The translations under genes and the position numbers were made by a program. From the NCBI RefSeq assembly GCF_001509485.1, contig NZ_LLZI01000068.1, forward strand, positions 31,775-95,774: a stretch of DNA of 64,000 bases. The letters are read 5' to 3'. A model generated the notes under the pieces. The model was not told the origin of the DNA. It did no database searches and saw nothing but the letters and a program-made list of their open reading frames with translations. Numbering within the stretch: the stretch's first letter is position 1; every line of letters begins with the position of its first letter. Origin of the DNA: Streptomyces sp. NRRL F-4489. GTDB taxonomy: Bacteria; Actinomycetota; Actinomycetes; Streptomycetales; Streptomycetaceae. Positions 52,484 through 61,583 of this stretch are shown one piece after another.

Positions 52484-53743
52484 TCAGGCACGGGCGACGG
52501 GGAGTTCGCCGAGCCGCCGGAAGGCCACCCGCGGCGCCCAGACGGGCGGGCCGGCGACCCGCAGCCGCTGGCCGGGCAGCCGCCGCAGCAGCGAGGTGAG
52601 GACGCAGGTCGCTTCCATCCGGGCGAGCGCGTTGCCGAGGCAGTAGTGGATACCGCCGCCGAAGCTGAGGTGCGGGGCCTTGCGGCGGATGTCGAAGACC
52701 TCGGGGTCGGTGTACTGCGCCGGGTCGTGGTGCGCGGCTCCCACCATGAGCTGCACCATCTCGCCCTTGCGGACGGGGACGCCGGCGAGGTCGGTGTCCT
52801 CCGGGGCGATCCGGCTGATCATGTGGATCGGGGCGTCGTAGCGCAGGGTCTCGTCGAGCGCGCCGGGGATGTGCTCGGGGTGCAGGCGCAGCCAGTCCAG
52901 CTGGCGGGGGTGCTCCAGGAGGAGCCAGACCATGGTGGTCAGCAGGTGCGAGGTGGTTTCCAGGGCCGCCAGGACCATGAACATCGCCAGGGCGTGGACG
53001 GCCTCGTCGGCGGCGTCCCGGTCGGCCTCGAAGCCGTCCCACATCGCCAGCCAGCCGGACACCGGGTCGTCCCCCGGCGATTTTCGGCGTTCCCGTATCA
53101 GATCGGTGAAGTACGAACGCAAACGGGCGGTGGCCGCGTCGGATATGTCGAGCTGGCTCGGCGAGGGGAACAATTCCTGGGTGTGGACCTGGTCGTGGGT
53201 GAGAGTGCGGAGCAGCGGGAAATCCGCCGGAGGCAGTCCGAGCCATTCACCGATGGTGATGACGGGGAGTTCGTCGCCGACCAGGGCGCAGAAGTCCGCC
53301 GTACCGTCGTGGAGTCTTTCGGTGAAGGTGTCGAGCAGCCGCTCGGTATTCCGCTCTATGGAATGCCGCATTTCTTCCAGCGCGGTGCGGTCGAAGACGT
53401 TGCCCAGCGGCCGCCGCACCTGGGTGTGGTGGGGCGGGTTGAGCATCGGCATCGTGGCGCCCATCTGGCGTGATGCCGGCCGGTGCCAGCGGGCCGCGTC
53501 GGGCTGGGCGGCCCGCCAGGCGCTGTCCGGCACCCGCCAGTCCCGGCTGCGCAGCACCTGGTGGCAGAGCTGGTAGGACGTCGCGAGATGTCCGCCCCAG
53601 GGTGCCGGGACGACTTCTCCCATTGCACGGAGTTTCGTGTAGAACGGCAATGGATTGGACTGGCCTCGGGTCGAGCGCAGTCGGGAGAAAAGTGCGACGA
53701 CGCTGCGCCGGTCGACAGGTGCGGCAGCCAGGGCGGGCTCCAC
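52484..53743 (-). CDS. Cytochrome P450, canonical
   Basis: 419-residue P450. It has the ExxR motif ETLR (298-301), the heme-binding loop FGGGIHYCLG with axial Cys368, and an I-helix acid-alcohol region AALETTSH (about 259-266). The GTG at 53743 is preferred because AAAAGGAGT lies eight bases upstream; an ATG at 53791 would add 16 residues including a TTA-coded leucine. It follows a CYP157-like gene by 102 bp, the usual tandem P450 arrangement next to conservons. It presumably hydroxylates a small molecule. Confidence 0.88.
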   Translation of the reverse strand: MEPALAAAPVDRRSVVALFSRLRSTRGQSNPLPFYTKLRAMGEVVPAPWGGHLATSYQLCHQVLRSRDWRVPDSAWRAAQPDAARWHRPASRQMGATMPMLNPPHHTQVRRPLGNVFDRTALEEMRHSIERNTERLLDTFTERLHDGTADFCALVGDELPVITIGEWLGLPPADFPLLRTLTHDQVHTQELFPSPSQLDISDAATARLRSYFTDLIRERRKSPGDDPVSGWLAMWDGFEADRDAADEAVHALAMFMVLAALETTSHLLTTMVWLLLEHPRQLDWLRLHPEHIPGALDETLRYDAPIHMISRIAPEDTDLAGVPVRKGEMVQLMVGAAHHDPAQYTDPEVFDIRRKAPHLSFGGGIHYCLGNALARMEATCVLTSLLRRLPGQRLRVAGPPVWAPRVAFRRLGELPVARA

Positions 53744-53845
53744 GGGCGACTCCTTTTCCAGAAGATCACACAGTAATCGCCAGCGCTGCATACCCCTCCG
53801 TGGGAACGTTCATGCGAGCAAATTGCGTCTACGCTGTCGCAAAGA

Positions 53846-55207
53846 TCACACCTTCCACCAATTAAGGAATCCGCTCCACCAGCCGCCCCGCCTCCGCTTG
53901 CCCTCGTCGGGGCCGGGCGCGGCCTCGGCCGCCTGCTGCGGCGGGAGCGGGCCGGCCGACCGCCGTTCGGTACGGACCGGGGTGAACCGGGCGGGGAGCG
54001 CGTTGAGCGCCCGGTGGAACGGTCCCGGCCGCCAGGTCAGGGAATCCGCCGGCACCCCCAGCTCGATGTCGGGCAGGGTGTTGAGCAGCTTCTCGATCGC
54101 CCGTACCGAGATCAGCAGCGCCGGGTCCTTGGCCGGGCAGGCGTGCGGTCCGGCGCCCCAGGCGAGGTGGGCGCGCTTGCTGAACGTCTGCCGGCTGGCG
54201 GACAGGCTCGGATCGGCGTTGGCCGCGGCGAAACTGATCAGCACCGGGGAGCCCGCCGGCAGGGTGCACCCGTGGACGTCCACATCCCGGACGGGGTAGT
54301 GGGTGGCGTAGTTGGCGATCGGCGGGCTGTTCCACAGCACCTCGTTGATCGCGTCCTCGACCAGGACGCCGGCACCGTGCTGCCCGCCGGCGATGTGCTC
54401 CTCGGAGAGCAGCAGCCGCAGCGCGCTGGCGATGACGTTCTGCACCGGTTCCGTACCGGCGCCTATGAGGAGCGCGAGCTGATGGACCATCTCCTCGTCG
54501 GTCAGCCCGGCCGGATGCTGCATCATCCAGGTCGTCATGTCGTCACCGGGCTGCCGCCGCTTGAGCGCGACCAGTTCGAACAGCGCGCCGGCCATCTCCT
54601 CGTTGGCCCGCTCCACGTCGATGCCGTCGAACAGGCTGGAGATGGCGACGATCAGCCGGTCGCCGAGCTCCGGGGGGCAGCCGAACAGGTCGTTGAACAC
54701 CAGCAGCGGCAGGACCTGCGCGAAGTCGCTGATCAGGTCGGCCTTGCCGCGGATGCTGAACTGGTCGATGAGGTACGCGGCGACGCGGTCGACGTGCCGG
54801 CTGACCCGGTGCATGTCGACCTTGGCCAGGCTGTCGGTGACGACCTGGCGGAGCCGCAGATGCGTCGCCCCGTCCGAGAACATGGTGTTCGGGCGGTACA
54901 TCATCATCGGCAGCACCGGGCTGTCCAGCGGCACCCGGCCCTCGTTGAGCGCCCGCCAACGGCGCGGATCGCGCGCGAACGTGTCCGGATTCTGCAGGAT
55001 CTGCAGCGCGGTGGCGTAGTCCGTGACGAGCTCCGCCTCGACGCCGGGGGCGAGTTCGACCGGTGCGGTCGGGCCGTACTTCCGCAGCCGCTCGTAGACG
55101 GCGTGCGGGGCGGTGGCGAATTCCGGGCCGTGCAGGGACTCACGGTTGCCATCGGCATGTGCCGGGCAACCTGGCGGCGGAGTCTGGAATTCCGAAGAGG
55201 ATTGCAT
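53846..55207 (-). CDS. CYP157-like cytochrome P450 lacking ExxR
   Basis: 453-residue P450 of the conservon-linked type. The heme loop is AWGAGPHACPAK (about 349-360, Cys357) and the I-helix reads LLIGAGTEPVQN. The normally invariant ExxR motif is replaced by EVLW (289-292), as reported for the CYP157 family. A Lys/Arg-rich stretch and an aromatic tail (WWSGFLNWWKV) end the protein. AGGAG seven bases before the ATG lies inside the end of cvnD, so translation is coupled; the gap to cvnD is ten bases. Confidence 0.9.
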   Translation of the reverse strand: MQSSSEFQTPPPGCPAHADGNRESLHGPEFATAPHAVYERLRKYGPTAPVELAPGVEAELVTDYATALQILQNPDTFARDPRRWRALNEGRVPLDSPVLPMMMYRPNTMFSDGATHLRLRQVVTDSLAKVDMHRVSRHVDRVAAYLIDQFSIRGKADLISDFAQVLPLLVFNDLFGCPPELGDRLIVAISSLFDGIDVERANEEMAGALFELVALKRRQPGDDMTTWMMQHPAGLTDEEMVHQLALLIGAGTEPVQNVIASALRLLLSEEHIAGGQHGAGVLVEDAINEVLWNSPPIANYATHYPVRDVDVHGCTLPAGSPVLISFAAANADPSLSASRQTFSKRAHLAWGAGPHACPAKDPALLISVRAIEKLLNTLPDIELGVPADSLTWRPGPFHRALNALPARFTPVRTERRSAGPLPPQQAAEAAPGPDEGKRRRGGWWSGFLNWWKV

Positions 55208-55217
55208 GGATCAACTC

Positions 55218-55808
55218 CTAGTTGAGGCGGGACTGGAGATAGCGGACCAGAGTGATCAGGGAATCCGCCGAGGACTTCTGGTCGCGTGCGTCGCAATTGA
55301 CGACCGGGGTCTCCGGGAGCAGATCGAGCGCCTCCCGGATCTCGTCGAGCGAGTGCTCCGGGGTCCCGTCGAAGCGGTTCACGGCGATCGCGTAGGGGAT
55401 GCCGTAGTGCTCCACGAGGTCCATGACCGGGAAGGACTCCTCCAGGCGCTGCGGGTCGACCAGGATCAGCGCCCCGAGCGCCCCGCGCGTCATGTCCTCC
55501 CACACCTGAACGAAGCGCTGCTGCCCGGGAGTTCCGAAGAGATAGAGCACCAGCCGCTCGCTGAGGGTGAGCCGGCCGAAGTCCATGGCGACCGTGGTGG
55601 TGGTCTTCCCCGGTACCGCCCGGAGGTCGTCAATTCCCGCGCTCGCCTGCGTCATTACCTCTTCGGTACGCAGCGGGGGAATTTCCGACATCGTTCCGAT
55701 GAACGTGGTCTTGCCGACGGCGAAGTGCCCGACGACCAGGATCTTCGCCGCGGTCTGCACGGAATTCCGCAGGTACACGCCGTCATCCAAAGCGAGCCTG
55801 GAGCCCAT
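55218..55808 (-). CDS. cvnD: Conservon GTPase-like protein CvnD
   Basis: 196-residue Ras-like small GTPase/ATP-GTP-binding protein. P-loop GHFAVGKTT is at about residues 27-35, the switch II motif FGTPGQQRF at about 90-98, and the base-recognition motif is NRFD rather than NKxD. CvnD interacts with the upstream histidine-kinase-like and roadblock proteins at the membrane. GAGGAGG precedes the ATG, which overlaps cvnC by 26 bases. Confidence 0.92.
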   Translation of the reverse strand: MGSRLALDDGVYLRNSVQTAAKILVVGHFAVGKTTFIGTMSEIPPLRTEEVMTQASAGIDDLRAVPGKTTTTVAMDFGRLTLSERLVLYLFGTPGQQRFVQVWEDMTRGALGALILVDPQRLEESFPVMDLVEHYGIPYAIAVNRFDGTPEHSLDEIREALDLLPETPVVNCDARDQKSSADSLITLVRYLQSRLN

Positions 55809-56163
55809 TCAGCACCTCCTCGAGGATTTGCCGGTCGACATGCTGAGCGCTGGGGATGGGCGCGCGCACATAAAGATGGCCCTCCTCCGTGAGATCGAAC
55901 ACCAGAATTTTGACGACGCCCACCGGCAGACCGGTGTGCCCGGCTATCTCGGCGATCGACAGAAAGCCTCCGGAGCACAGTTCCAGCAGACGGAGCTTCT
56001 CCGGGTCGAGCGGCATGGTCCGGGGCGGGTCCTGAGCGACGGTGACCAGTGTCAGCAGCGAGAAAGCGCTGTCCTCGACAAGGTCCCGGCCGTTGGTGAT
56101 GACGTACGGCCGTACTAATTCCGCTGCCTCGTGTACCAGCTCCGGCTCGTCATCGGTCGTCAT
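55783..56163 (-). CDS. cvnC: Conservon DUF742 protein CvnC
   Basis: 126-residue DUF742 protein, a winged-helix-like fold (about residues 45-115, with LLELCSGGFLSIAEIAGHTGLPVGVVKILVFDL). Leu16 is encoded by TTA (56116-56118), so translation may depend on bldA tRNA. Because the next gene overlaps its end by 26 bp, the codon could also limit cvnD and the P450 genes. Its start overlaps the cvnB stop by four bases. Confidence 0.92.
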   Translation of the reverse strand: MTTDDEPELVHEAAELVRPYVITNGRDLVEDSAFSLLTLVTVAQDPPRTMPLDPEKLRLLELCSGGFLSIAEIAGHTGLPVGVVKILVFDLTEEGHLYVRAPIPSAQHVDRQILEEVLNGLQARFG

Positions 56164-56573
56164 GGTTGGACATCGGCCCTCTCACGCGGTGGACTGGTCA
56201 GCGCCTTGCCGAGCTGCCCGACCAGCTGCTGCATACGGAAGGTGATCTCCGCCATGTCGACATCGGGCGAGGCCGACACCGCGAGATAGGCGCCCTCCCC
56301 GGCCGAGATCAGGAATACCCAGCCGTGGTCGAATTCCACCAGCGTCTGCCGCCACTGCGGGCGCATCTGGGGTCCGGTCGCATTGCAGAAATCGGCGACG
56401 GTGCGGCTCAGCGACTGCATTCCGCTCATCGCGGCGGCGACGGTATCGGCATGGTCCCGGCCGACTTCCTTCGAGCGGGCCATGAGCAGCCCGTCGGCGG
56501 AGACGAGAATGGCATGCTGCGCTTCAGGCAATTCCAGAGCACTGTCAAGCATCCACGACAGATCGTAGTTCAC
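56160..56573 (-). CDS. cvnB: Conservon roadblock/LC7 protein CvnB
   Basis: 137-residue roadblock/LC7 domain protein (about residues 5-115: AILVSADGLLMARSKEV, AAMSGMQSLSRTVADF). Roadblock proteins act as GTPase-activating or scaffold subunits, here for CvnD. It overlaps cvnA and cvnC by four bases on each side, so all three are translationally coupled. Confidence 0.92.
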   Translation of the reverse strand: MNYDLSWMLDSALELPEAQHAILVSADGLLMARSKEVGRDHADTVAAAMSGMQSLSRTVADFCNATGPQMRPQWRQTLVEFDHGWVFLISAGEGAYLAVSASPDVDMAEITFRMQQLVGQLGKALTSPPRERADVQP

Positions 56574-57781
56574 GGAACCTCATGCCCTTCACTGCTTGCT
56601 TGGGTGGAACGACGGCCCGATTGCGTACCGCGCTGGAAAGCGCCCATGACGGACGCGGTCCGGGCGCTGTCCCGAGCCGGGGTGGTGGGGGTGGGCTCGG
56701 CCGCCGGCGGCACGATCGATATCGCGCCGCGGCGGCGCCGCTTCGGCAGTCCGCCGGAGGTCGTCTCGGTCACCGCCGGACGGCCGGCGCCCGGTCCGCC
56801 GGCGGCCGGCGGAGCCGGCGCCCGGTGCCGCCCCGCGGTCTCACTCCCCTGCTGACCAGGAGGGTTCTCGGGCGGCAGCGGGGTGGAAGCAGCCACGGCG
56901 GGACCCTCCTCGGGCTGGTGCAGGGACGTGAGCAGCTCGTCGGGGAGCAGGACGACCGCGCGCACACCGCCGTACGGCGAGGTGGAGTCGACCGACACCG
57001 TGAAGCCGTAGCGGGCGGCGAGCACACCGATGACGGTGAATCCGAACTGGGGCGGGTTGCCGAGGCTGGAGACACTGGCCGAATTGCCGCCGGAAAGCAG
57101 CTCGGCGGCCCGCGCCTTCTCCTCCTCGTTCATGCCGACACCGGCGTCGTCGACGATGATGCAGACGCCCTTGGGCACCGATCGGATATTGATCTCGATG
57201 ACCGTGTCCGGTGCGGAATAGCTGGTGGCGTTGTCCAGGAGTTCCGCCAGGACCAGCGCGACCGGTTCGACGGCACGGCTCACGATGGCGAAATTACTCT
57301 GCGATCGGATCTCGACGCGAGTGAAGTGGCGGATACGGCCCTTGGCGCTGCGGACCACATCGTAGAGCGACGCGTCGTGCCGGCGCCGGCCGAGCCAGCC
57401 GTCGCAGAGCACGGCGATGGACTGGGCCCGCCGCGCGAACTGCGAGTTCATATGGTCGATATCGAGCAGATCTTGCAGGATTTTGTGCTCGCCGTACGCC
57501 TCCTGGAGTTTGGAGATCGCCAGCTGCTGCTCGCTCGCCAGACCCTGAAGGGTGCGCATGGCGGTCTTCAGAGTGTTCTTGGTGGCCTCTTCGGCGCGGT
57601 CCTTGGCCTCCTCCACGGCCTCCGCGTAGTGCTCTTCGAGCGTGGCGTAGTGCTGTTTCAGCTCAAGCTTTTCTTTTCTCAGCTCCGAGATTTTTTTCCG
57701 GCTGCGAACGATCGCGGTAGCGGCGACAGGTGTACCAGCGACCAAAGCCCACAGCGCTGGATCCTGGAAGTATTGCGTCAT
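56570..57781 (-). CDS. cvnA: Conservon sensor-kinase-like protein CvnA
   Basis: 403 residues: one N-terminal transmembrane helix (about 9-27, ALWALVAGTPVAATAIV), a coiled coil (about 30-105), and a histidine-kinase-type ATPase domain (about 175-290) with N box ELLDNATSYSAP and G1 box DDAGVGM. The C-terminal 110 residues are Pro/Gly/Arg-rich and disordered. A histidine-containing phosphoacceptor helix is not obvious. The ATG at 57781 (MTQYFQDPALW) is preferred to 57808. It heads the conservon transcript. Confidence 0.9.
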   Translation of the reverse strand: MTQYFQDPALWALVAGTPVAATAIVRSRKKISELRKEKLELKQHYATLEEHYAEAVEEAKDRAEEATKNTLKTAMRTLQGLASEQQLAISKLQEAYGEHKILQDLLDIDHMNSQFARRAQSIAVLCDGWLGRRRHDASLYDVVRSAKGRIRHFTRVEIRSQSNFAIVSRAVEPVALVLAELLDNATSYSAPDTVIEINIRSVPKGVCIIVDDAGVGMNEEEKARAAELLSGGNSASVSSLGNPPQFGFTVIGVLAARYGFTVSVDSTSPYGGVRAVVLLPDELLTSLHQPEEGPAVAASTPLPPENPPGQQGSETAGRHRAPAPPAAGGPGAGRPAVTETTSGGLPKRRRRGAISIVPPAAEPTPTTPARDSARTASVMGAFQRGTQSGRRSTQASSEGHEVP

Positions 57782-58326
57782 AGGTCTCTCTTCGGACGAC
57801 GAAGCCACCAGGTGCCGTATGCCCGGCTGCCGTACGGATGTTCACGCGCGGCCCCAGGCAATAGACGAACGGCCGCGCACGGTCGCCTGCCAGAAAGCCT
57901 CATAAGGCCCGGATAATGGCATAGCTCTCCCCGGGGTGGCGTTTTTCTCAGGTCAATGCGCGGAATTCCTTTTTGCCATAGCAGGTGACTACCCGGTTGG
58001 CAAGTGCGATGATCTTAGCATCACGCCATCGACGGAAGTCCAACAGCGATCTGTAACGTTCTGGCACCTGACGGAGATTCAACACGCTCCCCCTTTGGGC
58101 CCATTGGCCCCTGGCACCGCCCCGGGGCGCAACCCTCCCGGCCGCTTCCTGACGACCCGCTGACGCCCCGCCCACCCGGTAGCGAACGCAATGTGAACGG
58201 AGCGCCGGCGCCGGCGCCGACCGGACGGCTTCCACGCAGGTCAGCGGTACGAGCCGGCGGCGTCCGCGACCCCGCGCACCCGCACCGGCCCGTACCGCCG
58301 TACGCCAAGCCGACCTTGACGCGGCG
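57782..58326. other. Intergenic region upstream of the conservon
   Basis: 545 bp without a gene. The part at about 57900-58080 is notably AT-rich and probably holds the cvn promoter. On the minus strand TTGGAC and TAAGAT occur with a long 20-bp spacer. The part nearer the esterase is GC-rich and featureless. Confidence 0.5.
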
Positions 58327-59340
58327 TCAGACCGTCGGCGCCGCCACCGGCCCCTGCATCTGCTCGCTGATCCAGTGCAGCGAATCGGCCATCTTCTTGA
58401 TGTAGGTGTGCCCGCTGTGCACACCGTCCGGTATCTCGAAGAGCGTGGAGTGGACCGGTCCGCGGGCCCCGCCGGTCCAGCCGCTGATGAACCGCTTCAC
58501 ATCGGGCACCGCGTCCTCCTTGCTGCCGAGCTCGAAGGCCAGATAGACCTGCGGCCCGCCGCGCGCGGCCAGCTGCCGCGCCAGATGCCGCGGGTCGTTG
58601 GCCAGCTTCTCGGCCGGGTGCCCGTTCCACAGCGGCGAATCGGGCGCGGTGTCCGGCCCGTTGACGATCGCCGCCTTGAACCGCCGCGGCTCCTTGAGCA
58701 CCGCCTTCAGCGCCGCGAACCCGCCCGAGGAGGACCCCATGAACGCCCAGCCGTCCCGCGTCGCGTACGTACGGAAGTTGGCCCGGGCGAAGTCCGGCAC
58801 GTCCCGCGTCAGCCAGCTGCCCATCTTCGGCTGCCCGGGGATGTCGCTGCCGTCGTAGTACGTCTTGCGCGGGTTGAGCACCGGCATGACCAGGATGAAC
58901 GGCAGTGTCTTGCCCTCCTTCGACCACTCCGCGAGCCGCTCCTCCAGTGCGAACGGCGCGTCCGCCCAGTAGTTGGACGGGTACCCCCAGGCGCCGGGCA
59001 GCGCGATCAGCACCGGGAAGCCGCTGTGCGCGTACCGGGGCTGGTCGTACTGCGGCGGCACCCAGGCCCAGATGTCGCCGGTGTAGCCGGACGCGCGGCC
59101 GTGCCACCGGGTGCGCACCACCCGGGTCCCGTCGTCGCCGGTCGTGCGGTACGTGGTGAACTCCGAACGCGGGCCCTGCGGCGGCACCGTGCGCGGCCGG
59201 CCGTTGAGGGCGTCGGCGGCCCGCGCGCTCAGCCGCGGCACGTCCGAGGCGTCGACGGCGTCCTGCCCCGGTCCGCCGCAACCGGCCAGCAGCCCCAGGG
59301 CCACCACACTCACCGCAGCTCGGACGCGCAGGGACTTCAT
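58327..59340 (-). CDS. Lipoprotein esterase (alpha/beta hydrolase, esterase D/antigen 85-like)
   Basis: 337 residues. A lipoprotein signal with lipobox LLAGC (cleavage before Cys at about residue 21) anchors it outside the membrane. The alpha/beta-hydrolase fold follows: LIALPGAWGYPSNYW (oxyanion region), FMGSSSGGFAALKAVL (nucleophile Ser near residue 203) and PDGVHSGHTYIKKM (catalytic His). It resembles putative esterases of the antigen 85/esterase D group. The substrate is unknown; it is divergent from the STAND ATPase gene. Confidence 0.85.
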   Translation of the reverse strand: MKSLRVRAAVSVVALGLLAGCGGPGQDAVDASDVPRLSARAADALNGRPRTVPPQGPRSEFTTYRTTGDDGTRVVRTRWHGRASGYTGDIWAWVPPQYDQPRYAHSGFPVLIALPGAWGYPSNYWADAPFALEERLAEWSKEGKTLPFILVMPVLNPRKTYYDGSDIPGQPKMGSWLTRDVPDFARANFRTYATRDGWAFMGSSSGGFAALKAVLKEPRRFKAAIVNGPDTAPDSPLWNGHPAEKLANDPRHLARQLAARGGPQVYLAFELGSKEDAVPDVKRFISGWTGGARGPVHSTLFEIPDGVHSGHTYIKKMADSLHWISEQMQGPVAAPTV

Positions 59341-59657
59341 CGGGACGTTCTCCTCAAGGCACTTGGGGCCGGCCGGGGCACCACGCTTCCGCCGCGAAGC
59401 CGGTCGAAAGGCACCACGATAGGAGCGGCCGTTCCGCGGCCCGACGCCGCCCCGCCCTTCGTGACCTGGGGTTTATCTTTCTGTTTCCACACCAGGACGA
59501 ACGGCTTCGGCACCAGGGCGAACGCCCGCGTCAAGCGGCCCGCACACGTTTCCCCCTAACGGTGAACGCCCTCGCCTGTGTACCCGGCGGTCGGTTCTGG
59601 CATCGTGGGTCGCTCGTAGGCAAGTGCGCGGCGCTGTGCCGCGGTGGGGGATGACCG
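59341..59657. promoter_or_regulatory. Divergent promoter region with an AT-rich core
   Basis: 317 bp between the lipoprotein esterase and the STAND ATPase genes. The core at about 59468-59492 (GGGGTTTATCTTTCTGTTTCC) is AT-rich and could hold the promoter for either gene. No further gene is seen. Confidence 0.4.
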
Positions 59658-61583
59658 ATGACCGCGTGGGCCGATCACGGGCCGCTGCCCGGCGTAGTGG
59701 GGCGGGCGGCCGAGCACGAGCTGGTGGCCGGACTGCTGGACCGGGCCGCGCCGGTCACGCTCACCGGGCCGGCCGGGGTGGGCAAGAGCCTGCTGGCCCG
59801 CGCCGTCCTGGAGGAGCGCCGTCCCGGCCCGGACGCCGTCCTCCGGATCCCCTGCTGGGACGGGCTGACCGCGGCGGAGCCGGCCGGCGCGCTGCGCGCC
59901 GCCGCCGGCCTGCCGCCCGAGACGCCGCTCACCGCCCTCGCCGCACACTGCCGCGCCCGCCGCCTGGTCATTCTGCTCGACGACTGCGACCCCCTCCTGG
60001 AGCCGTGCGCGCAGCTGGTCCGGCGGCTGCTGCGGGCCGAGCCGGCCCTGCGGATCGTGGCGACCGCCCGCCGCCCCCTCGGCCTGGCCACGGAACGGGT
60101 CGTCCGGCTCGCCCCGCTGGCGGTGACGCTCGGCGAGGGCGTCGCGGGACCGGCCGTCGAACTCCTCGCGGCGCGCACCGGACCCGCCGCCCCGGAACTC
60201 CTCGTCGCGGTCTGCCGGGCGCTGGAGGGCTGCCCGCTCGCCATCGGGCTGGCCGCCCACCAGCTGGACCGGATGCCGCTGGCCGCACTCGCCGCCCATC
60301 TGGACGCGGAGGGCCCGCTGCACTGCACCGGCCCCTCCCGCACCGCCCGCCACACCTCACTCCACGCCGCGCACGCCGCCGGCTACGCCCTCTGCTCCCC
60401 GCTCGACCGCCGGGTCTGGGCCCGCCTGTCGGTCCTGCCCGGCGACTTCGACCCGTGGCTGGCGGAGTGCGTCTGCGCCAGCAGTGACGTTCCTGCAGCC
60501 GCCGTCGGCGCCGCCCTGGAACGCCTCCGCACCGCCTCCGTCCTCGAACGCGTACGGGACCCCGCACCCGGCCCCGGTCCCGAACTGCCGCCCCGCTACC
60601 GGCTTCCGCGCGCCGCCCGGGACTTCGGCCGTGCGCGGCTGCGCGAGGCCGGCGACGAGGCGGGCGCGCTGCGCCGCTTCCGGCAGGCGTGCGCGGCCCT
60701 CGCCGCCGAGGCGCAGATCACCTGGCAGGGCGCCGGCCAGCAGCTCGCGGTCCGGCTCGTCGAGGACGAACAGCACCATCTGGACGCGGCGCTCACCCGG
60801 CCCCCCTTGGACGCCGATGACGCGCAGAGCGCCCTGGAGATCGCGGTGTCGCTGTGGTTCCAGTGGGCGGCCTGCGGCTACCGGCGCGAGGGCCGCGCCC
60901 ACCTGGACCGGCTGCTGCCGCGCTCCCCCGAGGACACCGCCGTACGCGCCCGCGCCCTGTGGCTGGCCGGCTACCTCGCCGCCCAGGAGAACGCCCCCGC
61001 CGCCGCGGAACCCCTCCTCGACCGGGCATGGGCGTCCGCCGTGATGCACGCGGACGCCGACGGCCTGGCCCGTATCGCGCACGCCCACGCGGTCCTCGCC
61101 CTCTACCGCGAGGACGCCACGGCCGCCGTCACCTGCCTGGAGGAGGCCGTCCGGCACTCCTCCCGCGACCCGTGGTTCGGCCCGGGTCCCGCGCACAGCT
61201 GGGCGCTGCTCGCCATCGCCCTGGCCCCGCTCGACGCCGCCCGCGCCCGGGCCGCGGCCCGCCGCGCCTGGGATTCCCGCCACTCCGACGGCGACTTCTG
61301 GCTGCATTCGACGATCCTCTACGCCCGCGCCCTCATCGAACGCGCCCACGGCGACCCGGCCGCCGCCCTCCGCGCCTGCCGCACGGCCCTGGTCGCCAAG
61401 AAGCTGATCGGCGACCCGCTCTTCATCGCGGGCGCCCGCACCATGCTGGCCGGCCTGCGCCGCGGCGTCCGCACCGGCGCCCCGTCCGCCGTACCCGGCG
61501 CCGCCGAAACCCGCTGGTGGCACCGGCCGAGGTCCGGTGGCGGCCATCGGGGGTTCTTCTCGCGGGCGCGGATGGGGCGTTGA
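59658..61583 (+). CDS. STAND-type ATPase with TPR-like C-terminus (AfsR/MalT-like, no DNA-binding domain)
   Basis: 641 residues. N-terminal NTPase with Walker A LTGPAGVGKSLL (about 34-45), Walker B RLVILLDDCDPLL (about 101-113) and an NB-ARC-type ATARRPLG sensor. A winged-helix region follows, then helical repeats (about 360-600, ARALWLAGYLAAQE, ADGLARIAHAHAVLALYRED) resembling tetratricopeptides. It matches the central part of AfsR/SARP-type regulators but has neither a SARP nor a LuxR DNA-binding domain. The ATG at 59658 has a GGGGGAT stretch upstream. Partner unknown. Confidence 0.8.
   Translation: MTAWADHGPLPGVVGRAAEHELVAGLLDRAAPVTLTGPAGVGKSLLARAVLEERRPGPDAVLRIPCWDGLTAAEPAGALRAAAGLPPETPLTALAAHCRARRLVILLDDCDPLLEPCAQLVRRLLRAEPALRIVATARRPLGLATERVVRLAPLAVTLGEGVAGPAVELLAARTGPAAPELLVAVCRALEGCPLAIGLAAHQLDRMPLAALAAHLDAEGPLHCTGPSRTARHTSLHAAHAAGYALCSPLDRRVWARLSVLPGDFDPWLAECVCASSDVPAAAVGAALERLRTASVLERVRDPAPGPGPELPPRYRLPRAARDFGRARLREAGDEAGALRRFRQACAALAAEAQITWQGAGQQLAVRLVEDEQHHLDAALTRPPLDADDAQSALEIAVSLWFQWAACGYRREGRAHLDRLLPRSPEDTAVRARALWLAGYLAAQENAPAAAEPLLDRAWASAVMHADADGLARIAHAHAVLALYREDATAAVTCLEEAVRHSSRDPWFGPGPAHSWALLAIALAPLDAARARAAARRAWDSRHSDGDFWLHSTILYARALIERAHGDPAAALRACRTALVAKKLIGDPLFIAGARTMLAGLRRGVRTGAPSAVPGAAETRWWHRPRSGGGHRGFFSRARMGR

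Noticed and set aside
53744..53791. Longer N-terminus for the canonical P450 starting at the ATG at 53791, which would include a TTA codon
   Set aside because: The GTG at 53743 has a much stronger ribosome-binding site (AAAAGGAGT); the TTA is therefore probably not translated.
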